NCBI GenBank assembly: GCA_000737985.1
Contig: JNVT01000101.1
Location: 1 to 64,000, forward strand
Length of the DNA: 64,000 bases
Direction: 5' to 3'
DNA from: Gammaproteobacteria bacterium MFB021
GTDB taxonomy: Bacteria; Pseudomonadota; Gammaproteobacteria; Pseudomonadales; Halomonadaceae
The notes under the pieces are model-generated. The model had not been told where the DNA came from, ran no database searches, and worked only from the letters and a program-made list of their open reading frames with translations. Each line of letters starts with the position of its first letter. Position 1 is the first letter of the stretch. The translations under genes and the position numbers were made by a program. Below, one piece after another: positions 51,202 through 59,451 of this stretch.

Positions 51202-51473
51202 TCACCAGCCCCCTGGCCGGCGTCGCCGCCGCGGTCACCACCCTGGCCGTCCTGACAGTCGCCTCTACCGACATGCTAGGCCCGAGCGACTACGACGTGC
51301 AGCTCATGCAGCAGGCCCGCTACTGCGACGGCGTCGCCACCTGGCGCGCCGAAGCCGCCCGCGGCGTGCCGCCGGCCCGTCGGTACGGCCACCCCGACTA
51401 CGACGGCATCGCCGCCGAGGTCTGCGCCCCGGCACTCAGCAGCACCGACAGCAACGCCTACGCCAGCAACTGA
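51192..51473 (+). CDS. Small exported or membrane-anchored protein
   Basis: A 93-residue protein with an N-terminal hydrophobic segment (LAGVAAAVTTLAVLTVAS) and a periplasmic-looking remainder with two cysteines (YCDGV, EVCAPAL). AGGAGG lies ten bases upstream of the ATG. No family recognised. Confidence 0.6.
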   Translation: MRLITSPLAGVAAAVTTLAVLTVASTDMLGPSDYDVQLMQQARYCDGVATWRAEAARGVPPARRYGHPDYDGIAAEVCAPALSSTDSNAYASN

Positions 51474-51541
51474 ACGACGCAGCCGCCAGCGGATGGCGGC
51501 CTGTATCCGAGAGCGCCTACCGGGCGCTGCCAGATGCAGCA

Positions 51542-51553
51542 GCTCTTTAACAA
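51542..51553 (+). promoter_or_regulatory. boxA antitermination motif
   Basis: GCTCTTTAACAA matches the E. coli rrn boxA consensus (TGCTCTTTAACA) in 11 of 11 overlapping positions after the first base. It precedes the structured element at 51590 by 37 bases, in a gene-free stretch of the early-right transcript (51474-51959). Confidence 0.65.
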
Positions 51554-51589
51554 CTCGGACCCCACGCAGTGCCAGCGGTGCGTAATCCG

Positions 51590-51874
51590 CTGGCCATCGG
51601 GAAGTGCTTGGCCGCCACATGGCTGCTGAGACCCAAGCGCTTGAGGGGCAACTCACCTCTGACTGGATGCGCCAAAAAGCAGATCCGGGGCATTGGTAGA
51701 AGATCGCCGAGCCCTTCCCGATGCGGTGAATGCGCAGGCTGATGCGACTGACGGAGACAGGTTGGCCGATGGAATGGGTGAGGAAGGGTAACGACCCCGT
51801 AGCCGCCATGACCGAAGCGCCGAAAGGCTGGCAGTGCGCCAACAAGCCGGAGATCAGCGCCGGCCACCGCATCA
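51590..51874 (+). ncRNA. Duplicated structured element, copy A
   Basis: Three conserved modules: 51590-51604 (15 bases), 51714-51746 (33 bases) and 51847-51874 (28 bases). They recur in the same order in copy B (52271-52477); modules 1 and 2 are identical and module 3 differs at one base, while the sequence between is unrelated. Module 1 CATCGGGAAG pairs with module 2 CTTCCCGATG; module 2 GATGCGGTG also pairs with module 3 CACCGCATC, and the two helices overlap by four bases, so they compete. No protein is encoded. Confidence 0.7.
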
Positions 51875-51959
51875 CTCAGCAGCAGAGCGATAACTAAGCT
51901 CGCGGAAGCTGCCCCGGACGCTGTAACCGGGATCCACTCAGACAGGAAGGAAGGAAGAC

Positions 51960-52241
51960 ATGGCACGACTCAAGTTCTACCGCACGAAGCCCACCGGCTG
52001 CACCGAGCGCATGGTGGTCGAGACATCGCAATACGAGATTGAGGAGTACGCGACCGGCAGGGTCGATGTGACCTACACCCTCATGCCGAATGATCGGCGC
52101 ACGGTTGAGGTCAGCAACCGCCAGCACTTCAACAGCTACCCGCGCTGCTACATCGAAGCGGAATCAACCGGCCAAACGATCGATCAGATCGTCGCCAAGG
52201 ATCAGCTCACGGTCCCCGCCGAGGAAGTGCAGATCGCATGA
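51960..52241 (+). CDS. Hypothetical early protein between the two RNA elements
   Basis: A 93-residue protein (MARLKFYRTKPTGCTERMVVETSQYEIEEYATGRVDVTYTLM) with a strand-rich fold and an excellent ribosome site (AAGGAAGGAAGAC before ATG). It lies alone between structured elements A and B. No family recognised. Confidence 0.65.
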   Translation: MARLKFYRTKPTGCTERMVVETSQYEIEEYATGRVDVTYTLMPNDRRTVEVSNRQHFNSYPRCYIEAESTGQTIDQIVAKDQLTVPAEEVQIA

Positions 52242-52270
52242 ACAGCGCCGCGCCAGCAGGGCGAGATCTG

Positions 52271-52477
52271 CTGGCCATCGGGAAGCGTTCCCAAAGGCTG
52301 TGACGCCTGAGGGTTGAGCCGGGAGCGCTTCCCGATGCGGTGAATGCGCAGGCTGATGCGCAGCAGATCGACATAGGCCGGGCCGTAGGGCGCCCGGTGG
52401 ATGTGGGCGGGAACGGGCAAAGCCCCGCACCTCGTGAGTAAACGCCATTCCGGAGATCAGCACCGGCCACCGCATCA
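52271..52477 (+). ncRNA. Duplicated structured element, copy B
   Basis: Modules at 52271-52285, 52328-52360 and 52450-52477 match those of copy A in order and sequence. The spacings (42 and 89 bases) are shorter than in A (109 and 100). The same two competing helices are possible: 52276-52285 with 52328-52337, or 52334-52342 with 52468-52476. An intrinsic terminator lies 101 bases downstream (52579-52605). Confidence 0.7.
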
Positions 52478-52578
52478 TCCCGCCTTTCATCGGGGGGTGC
52501 TTTCCCGCGACCGTTTCCGCCCCGACGCGGGCGCGGCGAGAGCCCTCCCCGATGCCAAGGCATCTCCTGCGTACCTTC

Positions 52579-52605
52579 GCCCGGCCCCGCGCCGGGCGCT
52601 TTTTT
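52579..52605 (+). terminator. Intrinsic terminator after element B
   Basis: GCCCGGC-CCCGC-GCCGGGC then GC and six T residues. It stands between element B and the next gene, so genes from 52671 on need read-through or an internal promoter. Confidence 0.85.
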
Positions 52606-52670
52606 CAGACACCCAACCGGTAAGGATTCCTTACCAGTTCAACGCCCCGTGCCGGGCACAGGAGGATCAC

Positions 52671-53003
52671 ATGTCGACGTTCGCCGTGTTCGGCATGACT
52701 GAGGCGCACGCCAAGCAGATGGCCCAGCGGCTCAAGCCGAAGTACCTGCCGAAGCAGCAGCGCTGGGAGACCCAGTCCGAGTACGAGGCAAGGACTGCTG
52801 AGGTCGCTGAGAAGTATCTGGATAGTGAGCGCGCTGTTCAGGTGTCGCCGCTCTTCGACGCCCCCCAGTTCTGCGATCAGTTCATGGACCTGGCGCGCCG
52901 CGCCGGCCGCAGCCGGTCGCTCACGATTCGCCGTCGAGAGACGCGCGTCATCAATGAAGGCAAGAAGCAGTGCCGACGCACGACGTGGCACGAATACCCT
53001 TAG
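52671..53003 (+). CDS. Hypothetical early protein
   Basis: A 110-residue protein (MSTFAVFGMTEAHAKQMAQRLKPKYLPKQQRWETQSEYEARTAEVAEKYL ... RSRSLTIRRRETRVINEGKKQCRRTTWHEY) with a helical N-terminal half and a basic strand-rich end. GGAGG lies five bases before the ATG. First gene after the terminator, 9 bases before the methyltransferase gene; probably co-transcribed. Confidence 0.65.
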   Translation: MSTFAVFGMTEAHAKQMAQRLKPKYLPKQQRWETQSEYEARTAEVAEKYLDSERAVQVSPLFDAPQFCDQFMDLARRAGRSRSLTIRRRETRVINEGKKQCRRTTWHEYP

Positions 53004-53012
53004 GAGATCCCA

Positions 53013-54644
53013 ATGACGAGCCTACGCCTCGGCTTCGGCCACGAGCTGGTGGTGGACAACTTCGCCGGCGGCGGCGGTGCCAGCGAGGGTATCGAGCAGG
53101 CCCTGGGCCGGCCGGTTGATCTGGCGATCAACCACGACGCCGCCGCGATCGCCACCCACACCGCCAACCATCCCGATTCCCGCCATGCCGTCGCCGACGT
53201 CTGGGACATCAATCCCGACGAGGCCACCGGCGGCCAGCCAGTGGGGCTGGCGTGGTTCTCGCCAGACTGCCGCCATCACTCCAAGGCCAAGGGCGGGCGC
53301 CCGGTGAGCAAGAGCGTGCGCGGGCTGGCCTGGGTATCGGTGCGCTGGGCCGCTCGGGTGAAACCGCGGGTGATCATCTTGGAGAACGTCGAGGAGTTTC
53401 TAGACTGGGGCCCGCTGGTCAAGAACGCCAAGGGTCAGCTGGTGCCAGACCCGGCGCGCAAGGGTCAGACGTTCCGCGGGTTTGTCCGCGCGCTCAAGCG
53501 CCACGGCTACGAGGTCGACTGGCGCATCCTGCGCGCCTGCGACTACGGCACCCCGACCATACGCAAGCGGCTATTCCTGATCGCGCGGCGTGACGGCCTG
53601 CCGATCTCCTGGCCCAAGGCGACGCACGGCGACCCGGTGGCGCCGGCTGTCCAGCGAGGCAAGCTGGCGCCCTACCGCACCGCCGCCGAGTGCATCGACT
53701 GGTCTATCCCGTGCCCCTCGATATTCGGCCGCAAGCGCGAGCTCGCCGAGAACACGCTGAAGCGCATCGCCAAAGGCGTGATGCGCTATGTCGTCGAAAG
53801 CGGCGATCCGTTCATCGTGAAGTGCAACCACACGGCCAGCTGGCACGACGCCTTTCGAGGGCAGGGAGTGGGCGAGCCACTGCAAACGCTCACCACCTCG
53901 CCAGGCTTCGCAGTGGTCGCACCCCACATCACGAAGTTCCGCAGCGGCGCCGCGCCGCTGGGGCTGGTATCGGCAACGATGGTGCAGACCGGGTACGGCG
54001 AGCGCCCAGGCCAAGCGCCGCGCACGCTCGACTTGCAGAAGCCGCTCGGCACCGTCGTCGCCGGCGGCGGTAAGCACGCCCTGGTGGCTGCCTTCCTGGC
54101 CAAACACTTCACCGGCGTCGTCGGCGACAGCCTGACCAATCCGGTACCGACGATCACGGCCACCGACCACAACGCCCTGGTCGCCGCCAGCATGGTGAAC
54201 CTCAAGGGCAGCGAGCGCGGCGGCAGAGACATCGCCGAGCCGATGCCGACAGTCTGCGCCGGCGGCACCCATGCCGCGGCTGTCGCCGCTTTCCTGGCGC
54301 CCTACTACGGCAGCGGGTCCGGCGAGACCGGCCGCGACCTCAACGCCCCAGCGCCGACGGTCACCACCAAGGACCGCTTTCAGCTGGTCACGGTAACCAT
54401 CGCCGGCGAGCAGTACGTCATCACCGACATCGGGATGCGCATGCTGCAGCCGCACGAACTCGCCGCGGCGCAGGGATTCCCCAGCCACTACCGATTCGCC
54501 GAGATCGACGGCAAGCCGGTGCCCAAGCACACCCAGGTGCGCCTGATCGGCAACAGCGTGTGCCCACCCCTGGCCCGCGCCCTGGTCGAGGCCAACTTCA
54601 CCCACGAGCAGAAATTCATGGCCGCGCCGGCGAACGCTGCGTGA
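53013..54644 (+). CDS. DNA cytosine C5 methyltransferase
   Basis: A 543-residue enzyme that methylates cytosine in DNA with S-adenosylmethionine. Motif I is NFAGGGGASEG (residues 16-26), motif IV is FSPDCRHHSKAKGG with the catalytic Cys86, motif VI is ENVEEF (124), motif VIII RKRLFLIARR and motif X RLIGNSVCPP (about 509). Motif IV has PDC in place of the usual PC. The target-recognition part (about 288-455) contains five imperfect repeats of xPxxTxTxxxxxxLV. No restriction enzyme gene lies nearby, so it probably protects phage DNA. Confidence 0.92.
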   Translation: MTSLRLGFGHELVVDNFAGGGGASEGIEQALGRPVDLAINHDAAAIATHTANHPDSRHAVADVWDINPDEATGGQPVGLAWFSPDCRHHSKAKGGRPVSKSVRGLAWVSVRWAARVKPRVIILENVEEFLDWGPLVKNAKGQLVPDPARKGQTFRGFVRALKRHGYEVDWRILRACDYGTPTIRKRLFLIARRDGLPISWPKATHGDPVAPAVQRGKLAPYRTAAECIDWSIPCPSIFGRKRELAENTLKRIAKGVMRYVVESGDPFIVKCNHTASWHDAFRGQGVGEPLQTLTTSPGFAVVAPHITKFRSGAAPLGLVSATMVQTGYGERPGQAPRTLDLQKPLGTVVAGGGKHALVAAFLAKHFTGVVGDSLTNPVPTITATDHNALVAASMVNLKGSERGGRDIAEPMPTVCAGGTHAAAVAAFLAPYYGSGSGETGRDLNAPAPTVTTKDRFQLVTVTIAGEQYVITDIGMRMLQPHELAAAQGFPSHYRFAEIDGKPVPKHTQVRLIGNSVCPPLARALVEANFTHEQKFMAAPANAA

Positions 54645-54669
54645 AGGCCACGATGCGGGGAGCAGCGAA

Positions 54670-54894
54670 ATGACGACACAGACGACGTGGCACATCCACA
54701 TGCCCATCGATTACCTGCTTAGGCTCTCAGATCGGCGACTGATGGAGACGCTCTCCCACCCGGACGGCGCCCAGGGCGCGCGGGCTGAACTGCGACAGAT
54801 GCTGGCCGCCGGCAAGACCAACCTGGTCGCCGGCCCCTGCGATAACCAACACCCGGACGGCTCATGTGCCGGCCACCCCGGTAAGGAGCAATGA
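54670..54894 (+). CDS. Hypothetical early protein
   Basis: A 74-residue protein (TTQTTWHIHMPIDYLLRLSDRRLMETLSHPDGAQGARAELRQML) with a helical middle and a Cys/His-containing end (CDNQHPDGSCAGHPG). No family recognised. Confidence 0.55.
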   Translation: MTTQTTWHIHMPIDYLLRLSDRRLMETLSHPDGAQGARAELRQMLAAGKTNLVAGPCDNQHPDGSCAGHPGKEQ

Positions 54895-54897
54895 CCC

Positions 54898-55455
54898 ATG
54901 ACACGCGCACTACTCGACGTATTCAGCGAGCGCCAGCGCCAGATCGATGCCGAAGGCTGGACACCGGCACACGACGACACTCACACCGACGGCGATCTCG
55001 CAGCTGCTGCCAGCACCTACGCCTGGGGCGCTTGCGTACAGGTGACCGGCCACGCCTTGCCGGAAACCCCTCCAGCAGTCTGGCCTTTCGAGAATGCTTG
55101 GTGGAAGCCTGCCGACGAGCCGCGCCGCAACTTGGTCAAGGCCGCAGCGCTGATCCTGGCCGAGATCGAGAGGCTGGATAGAGCTCGCGGCGCAAAGCCT
55201 TCGATTGTGCGGTTGCTCGAATGGCGCCCGATTGAAGAGGCCGAGAAGTACGACGGCGAGTATCTGCTCTACAGCTCCGACCTGGTCGATCTCGACTTCA
55301 ATCCCAGCGGGGTTGTTGAGGGCCACTGGCAAGACGGAATGGGGTGGGTCGGCGCCGTGTGGTGGGGAAGCCAGGACTGCTGGCAAGAAAAGGTCATCAA
55401 TCCCACTCATTTTACTCACAAGCCGGCCGGTGTCGTCACCGCCCAGGAGGCCTGA
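54898..55455 (+). CDS. Phage protein with ERQRQIDAEGW motif
   Basis: A 185-residue protein. The N-terminal part (LLDVFSERQRQIDAEGWTPAHDDTHTDGDLAAAASTYAWG ... NLVKAAALILAEIERLDRA) is a widespread phage module of unknown role. The C-terminal part (WRPIEEAEKYDGEYLLYSSDLVD ... GHWQDGMGWVGAVWW) resembles a second small domain found alone in other phages, so this may be a fusion. Confidence 0.7.
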   Translation: MTRALLDVFSERQRQIDAEGWTPAHDDTHTDGDLAAAASTYAWGACVQVTGHALPETPPAVWPFENAWWKPADEPRRNLVKAAALILAEIERLDRARGAKPSIVRLLEWRPIEEAEKYDGEYLLYSSDLVDLDFNPSGVVEGHWQDGMGWVGAVWWGSQDCWQEKVINPTHFTHKPAGVVTAQEA

Positions 55456-55456
55456 T

Positions 55457-56383
55457 ATGTGGTTCAAATCCCTCCACCTCTACCGCGTCCACGACGCTGA
55501 AGTCATCGAGCTCGAAGCGCTCGAAACCGCCCTCGCCGAGTTCGCTTTCCGCCCGGTCTCGCCGCGCGAGGCCCGCCGGGTCGGCTGGAACGCCCCGGGC
55601 GGCCGAAGCAGCGAGCGGCGCGTGCACGAGATCCAGGGCCACCGGCTGCTGGCCATGCTGCGCCAGGAGCGCCTGCTACCCGCGTCGGTGGTCAATGAAG
55701 AGGTCGCCGAGCGTGTCGAGGCCCGCGAACAGGCGGAAGGCCAGCCGCTGCCGCGGCGCGAGCGCCAGCTGCTCAAGGAGCAGGTGATGGAGGAGCTGCT
55801 GCCGCAGGCCTTCACGACCACCAAGCGCGTCGAGCTGTGGTGGGACACCCGCCGCCGGCTGATCGGCATCAACGCTTCCAGCCGCAAGCGCGCCGAAGAG
55901 GTGCTCGACCTGCTGCGCCAGACCCTGGGCTCGCTCAAGGTCACGCCGCTGGCCACCCGCACGCCTCCGTCGCGCGGCATGACCCAATGGCTGAGCGACG
56001 CCAGCAGCCGCCCCGCCAGCCTGCTGCTGGGCGACCGCACCGAGCTACGCGCCGCCGAGGATGACGGGGTGCTGGGCGCCCGCCAGGTCGACCTCGATAG
56101 CGAGGAGATCCAGTCACTGCTCGAAGGCGGCCGCCAGGCCAGCAAGCTCAGCATCGGCAGCGAGGGCCTTCTGCGCGCCGTGCTCCACGACGACCTGGCG
56201 CTGAAGTCGCTGCAGTTCGACGACGCGCTGCTCGACGAAGCCAGCCAGACCGAAGGCGGCGACGACCCGGTGGTGGCGATGGAGACCGACTTCGCGCTGA
56301 TGTCCCGGGCACTCGCCACCTTCATCGAACAGCTGATCGAGTGGCTCGGCGGCGAGGCCGAGGCACACACGCCGACACCGTAA
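55457..56383 (+). CDS. rdgC: Recombination-associated protein RdgC
   Basis: A 308-residue DNA-binding protein of normal length. Features: MWFKSLHLYRV at the start, AFRPVSPREARRVGWNAP, QRLLKEQVMEELLPQAF-like segment, WWDTRRRLIGINASSRKRAEEVLDLLRQTLGSLKV, and a C-terminal IEQLIEWLG. RdgC forms rings on DNA and inhibits RecA. A phage copy could modulate host recombination or repressor cleavage. Starts two bases after the previous stop. Confidence 0.95.
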   Translation: MWFKSLHLYRVHDAEVIELEALETALAEFAFRPVSPREARRVGWNAPGGRSSERRVHEIQGHRLLAMLRQERLLPASVVNEEVAERVEAREQAEGQPLPRRERQLLKEQVMEELLPQAFTTTKRVELWWDTRRRLIGINASSRKRAEEVLDLLRQTLGSLKVTPLATRTPPSRGMTQWLSDASSRPASLLLGDRTELRAAEDDGVLGARQVDLDSEEIQSLLEGGRQASKLSIGSEGLLRAVLHDDLALKSLQFDDALLDEASQTEGGDDPVVAMETDFALMSRALATFIEQLIEWLGGEAEAHTPTP

Positions 56384-56427
56384 CGACAGCGCCGGGCGCC
56401 CAGGGCGCCCGGCGGCAGGGAGACGAC

Positions 56428-57171
56428 ATGGCAGAGCGACCGATTCTATTCAATGACGGCATGGTGCGCGCCATACTCGATGGGCGGAAGACGCAGACGC
56501 GGCGGGCTCTGAAACATCAACCGCCGAAGGGCTGCGGCGCTATCGAAGGTCCAGAGATGTTCGCTCCTACCGTTTACGTACGCGGCGAAGAGCAGCCCGG
56601 GCCAGAGGTGTTCGGCGCATTCTCGGAGGATGGCGAGTGGTCGGTCAAATGCCCCTACGGCCAGCCCGGCGATCGGTTGTGGGTGCGGGAAGCGTTCGCC
56701 CTGCTGGGCAACGAAGACGGTGCCTGTGTCGACTGGGACGACAACTTGCAGAAAGGCGACGAACGCGCGGCGGCAAGAATCTATCGAGCCAGCTGCGAGC
56801 GCGCCGAATACGGTCTCTGGCGCATCCCCGACAAGGCGCCCTGGAAGCCGTACACCAACGATCTTCACTACGACGGCGCGTGGCGCCCCTCAATCCACAT
56901 GCCCCGCTGGGCATCGCGCATCCTGCTCGAAGTCACCGCCGTCCGCGTCGAGCGGCTGCAAGAGATCAGCGAGGCGGACGCCAAGGCTGAAGGAATTCAG
57001 CCTGCACCAGGAGGGTGGTGGTCTGGCGCCGACGGTCAGTCATCACCGACGCCAGCCGGCGCCTACGCTCTGCTTTGGGAATCCATCAACGGCGCCGGCA
57101 GTTGGGCCACCAACCCCTGGGTTTGGGTCGTCGAGTTCCGCGTTATCGAGCCGAGCGAGGTGGCCTCATGA
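56428..57171 (+). CDS. ASCH/PUA-like phage protein
   Basis: A 247-residue protein of a common phage group: RPILFNDGMVRAILDGRKTQTRRALK at the start, YGQPGDRLWVREAFA, and MPRWASRILLEVTAVRVERLQEISEADAKAEG. This is the ASCH (PUA-like) fold, thought to bind RNA or modified bases. Role in phages unknown. The start has GGGAGAC upstream. Confidence 0.85.
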   Translation: MAERPILFNDGMVRAILDGRKTQTRRALKHQPPKGCGAIEGPEMFAPTVYVRGEEQPGPEVFGAFSEDGEWSVKCPYGQPGDRLWVREAFALLGNEDGACVDWDDNLQKGDERAAARIYRASCERAEYGLWRIPDKAPWKPYTNDLHYDGAWRPSIHMPRWASRILLEVTAVRVERLQEISEADAKAEGIQPAPGGWWSGADGQSSPTPAGAYALLWESINGAGSWATNPWVWVVEFRVIEPSEVAS

Positions 57172-57416
57172 CCATCACCGTCTACACCGGCCCGGCCTGC
57201 CCGGGCTGCGCCGCGACCAAGCGCGATCTCGACAAGGCCGGAATCCGGTACACCGACACTCCCGCGACCGAAGCTCACCGCGAGCGCTTCCGTGCTGCTG
57301 GCCATCGCACGCTGCCGGTGGTCGTCGTCACAGACGACTCCGGCGAGACGCTCGACGAATGGTCGGGATTTCGCCCGGACAAGATCAGTGAATGGAGGGG
57401 TTGTGGGCGACGATGA
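57168..57416 (+). CDS. Glutaredoxin-like protein
   Basis: An 82-residue thioredoxin-fold protein with active site CPGC near residue 11, the cis-Pro in RTLPVVVV, and GFRPDKISEW at the end, closest to NrdH/glutaredoxins. It may supply electrons to ribonucleotide reductase during phage replication. ATG overlaps the previous stop. Confidence 0.88.
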   Translation: MTITVYTGPACPGCAATKRDLDKAGIRYTDTPATEAHRERFRAAGHRTLPVVVVTDDSGETLDEWSGFRPDKISEWRGCGRR

Positions 57417-57594
57417 CCGGAAAGAAATTGCAGAGATTTTGCGGCGCCGATCAAACGAGATTGCGGCTTTCCACCGCGGATACACCACAGACGAAAGCCA
57501 CTTCGGATCGGTGGAGATGGCGCTTACTCGTGAGATGAAGCGCCTACGGGGGTTAGCAGATGCGATATATCCAGAAGAGGAGCCCGACGAATGA
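57403..57594 (+). CDS. Hypothetical early protein
   Basis: A 63-residue helical protein starting at a GTG with GGAGGGG upstream, overlapping the glutaredoxin gene by 14 bases (DDRKEIAEILRRRSNEIAAFHRG ... EMALTREMKRLRGLADAIY). No family recognised. Confidence 0.6.
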   Translation: MGDDDRKEIAEILRRRSNEIAAFHRGYTTDESHFGSVEMALTREMKRLRGLADAIYPEEEPDE

Positions 57595-58043
57595 GCACCG
57601 ATCGCGAACCCTACGCGCCAACCAACGCCGAGTGGGAGGGGCTCTTCAACAACCTCTGCATGCACTGCGACCGGCTCGGCCGCTGCGATGTGATCGAAGG
57701 CATGATCGAGATGAAAGACGGTGGCGAATGGCCCCAGGGCGGATGGGTTACCGATCCCGGCGCCGCCGTCACCTGCCTGAGCTACGAGCCCAAGCCCCGC
57801 CTACCCCTATCTCGTCAACGCCTCCGCCAGGCCATGCGCAAATCCGTCCCGATGTGCGATGGGTGCGCAGCGCGGAAAGGCTCTGACGCATCACGATCAC
57901 TGCATACCCAGCGAGACTTCGCGGAATCGGTCCGAAGCCGCGCCCAGTTCAACTGCCACGCCGCCGGCAACGAGGGCAAGCCCTGCGGCGGCTGGTGCCA
58001 AGCAGTCAAACGCCAAACAAGGAGATCGACGAATGAACCGTGA
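57591..58043 (+). CDS. Cysteine-rich hypothetical protein
   Basis: A 150-residue protein starting in an ATGA overlap. Cysteine pairs (NLCMHCDRLGRCD, MCDGCAARKGSD, FNCHAAGNEGKPCGGWC) suggest two or three zinc sites. Middle part has TCLSYEPKPRLP. No family recognised; phage gene in a tightly packed operon. Confidence 0.65.
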   Translation: MSTDREPYAPTNAEWEGLFNNLCMHCDRLGRCDVIEGMIEMKDGGEWPQGGWVTDPGAAVTCLSYEPKPRLPLSRQRLRQAMRKSVPMCDGCAARKGSDASRSLHTQRDFAESVRSRAQFNCHAAGNEGKPCGGWCQAVKRQTRRSTNEP

Positions 58044-58260
58044 AGTGCAACGCAACGCCCCCGGCGGCTGGCTGCGCGGCCTTGCTCTGGCGCTGGCCCA
58101 CGGCGACCAACAGCACCACCCCAAGCAGCCGGCGAGCAAACCCCGACCCACCACCAGCGACCGGAACGACACAGACCGCCAGCGCGCCGCGGCAGAGAAG
58201 CGGGCCCGGCGCCAAGCCAAACGAGCGCGGGACGCCCGCCGCCAGCAGGAGGGGCAGTAG
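58033..58260 (+). CDS. Small basic, disordered protein
   Basis: A 75-residue product, with LRGLALALAHGD then Gln/Pro/Arg/Lys-rich sequence (EKRARRQAKRARDARRQQEG). AGGAG lies upstream of the ATG. Overlaps its neighbour by 11 bases. No family recognised. Confidence 0.5.
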   Translation: MNREVQRNAPGGWLRGLALALAHGDQQHHPKQPASKPRPTTSDRNDTDRQRAAAEKRARRQAKRARDARRQQEGQ

Positions 58261-58262
58261 CA

Positions 58263-58799
58263 ATGAACATCGTATGGAAGATCACGGCATGGCTGGCCAG
58301 CCGCCGCCGCATCGCTGACTGGCTCATCGAACGCAGCCAGCACACACCCTACTTCGACATCGTGAAGAGCGGCGAGACCTATATGCGCCGCTGGTGGCTG
58401 TTCAATCCCTACGACCACGAGACACGGAAACCGCGACACCGTTGGTGCCCAATCTCGATCCGCGTCCACCACATCATGAAGCCCGACGATGATCGCCACC
58501 TGCATGACCACCCGTGGAACGCTCGGACGATCATCCTCCGCGGCAGCTATCTCGAGGAGGTGGCGCCGGACAGCGGCCCGCACATGAACGGACGATTCCG
58601 CCCAGGGCTGGGCTCACTTCGAGTCCGCCAGCGTGGCGACACCGCTCGGATCGGCTATGGGCAGTTCCACCGCATCACCAGCGTCAGCCGCGACGGCGTC
58701 TACACCCTCTTCATCTCCGGCGCGCACCGGGGCACCTGGGGCTTTCTCGTCGGCGGGCAAAAGGTGCCCTGGCGCGAGTACCTGGGCATCAAGGAGTGA
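58263..58799 (+). CDS. Cupin-like phage protein
   Basis: A 178-residue protein. The core RVHHIMKPDDDRHLHDHPWNARTIILRGSYLEE carries the clustered His residues of a cupin metal site, and GQFHRI supplies a later His. Phage proteins of this type are common, with no assigned reaction. The N-terminus has a possible amphipathic helix. Starts two bases after the previous stop. Confidence 0.75.
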   Translation: MNIVWKITAWLASRRRIADWLIERSQHTPYFDIVKSGETYMRRWWLFNPYDHETRKPRHRWCPISIRVHHIMKPDDDRHLHDHPWNARTIILRGSYLEEVAPDSGPHMNGRFRPGLGSLRVRQRGDTARIGYGQFHRITSVSRDGVYTLFISGAHRGTWGFLVGGQKVPWREYLGIKE

Positions 58800-58809
58800 G
58801 GGCTGTGCC

Positions 58810-59451
58810 ATGCAGGTACGACGCAAGCGGCGGTATTGGACACAGGAAGACCGGATAGCGCTCGCAAAGCACTACCCGGATACCGACAACGCGACGCTGG
58901 CGAAGATCTTTCGACGCTCCATGGCTGGAATCAAGAACGAGGCGCAGAAGCTGGGGCTTGTGAAAAGCGCCAGCTACATGCAGACGCACAAGCCAGGACA
59001 GTTTCGACCCGGGCAGGCGACATGGAACAAAGGCAAGCCGCACCCCTCCACCGGGCGCTCTACCCAGACCCAGTTTCGCAAAGGGCAGAAGCCTCACAAC
59101 TGGGTGCCGATCGGATCTCATCGCATCGCGGACGGCTATCTGCAGCGCAAGGTGACCGACACCGGCAAAGCCAAACAGGATTGGCGCTATGTCCACCACC
59201 TGAAGTGGGAGGAGGCAAACGGCAAGCCCATACCGCCAGGCCATGCCGTCGCGTTCATCGACGGCGACGGGCGCAACTCGGACCCATCGAACCTCGAGCT
59301 GATCACCCGCGAAGAACTCATGCGGCGAAACAGCTACCACACCCTCCTGCCGCCTGAGTACGCGCCACTGATCCAGCTGCGCGGCGTGCTCACGCGCAAG
59401 ATCAACAAGCGGAAGCGAGACCATGAAGAATCGAATCGAAGATCTCCGTAA
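58810..59451 (+). CDS. HNH endonuclease, homing type
   Basis: A 213-residue protein. N-terminal Myb/SANT-like HTH (RRYWTQEDRIALAKHYPDTDNATLAKIFRRSMAGIKNEAQKLGL), a middle with WNKGKPHPSTGRSTQTQFRKGQKPHNW, then the HNH core VHHLKWEEANGKPIPPGHAVAFIDGDGRNSDPSNLELITREELMRRNS. It resembles free-standing homing HNH nucleases of phages. It overlaps the next gene by 29 bases, so it is well integrated in the operon. Confidence 0.88.
   Translation: MQVRRKRRYWTQEDRIALAKHYPDTDNATLAKIFRRSMAGIKNEAQKLGLVKSASYMQTHKPGQFRPGQATWNKGKPHPSTGRSTQTQFRKGQKPHNWVPIGSHRIADGYLQRKVTDTGKAKQDWRYVHHLKWEEANGKPIPPGHAVAFIDGDGRNSDPSNLELITREELMRRNSYHTLLPPEYAPLIQLRGVLTRKINKRKRDHEESNRRSP

Noticed and set aside
51276-51875. Minus-strand frames across the structured elements (also at 52164-52563)
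   Set aside because: Similarity between the two translations comes only from the duplicated RNA modules; frames do not match between the copies and lack ribosome sites.
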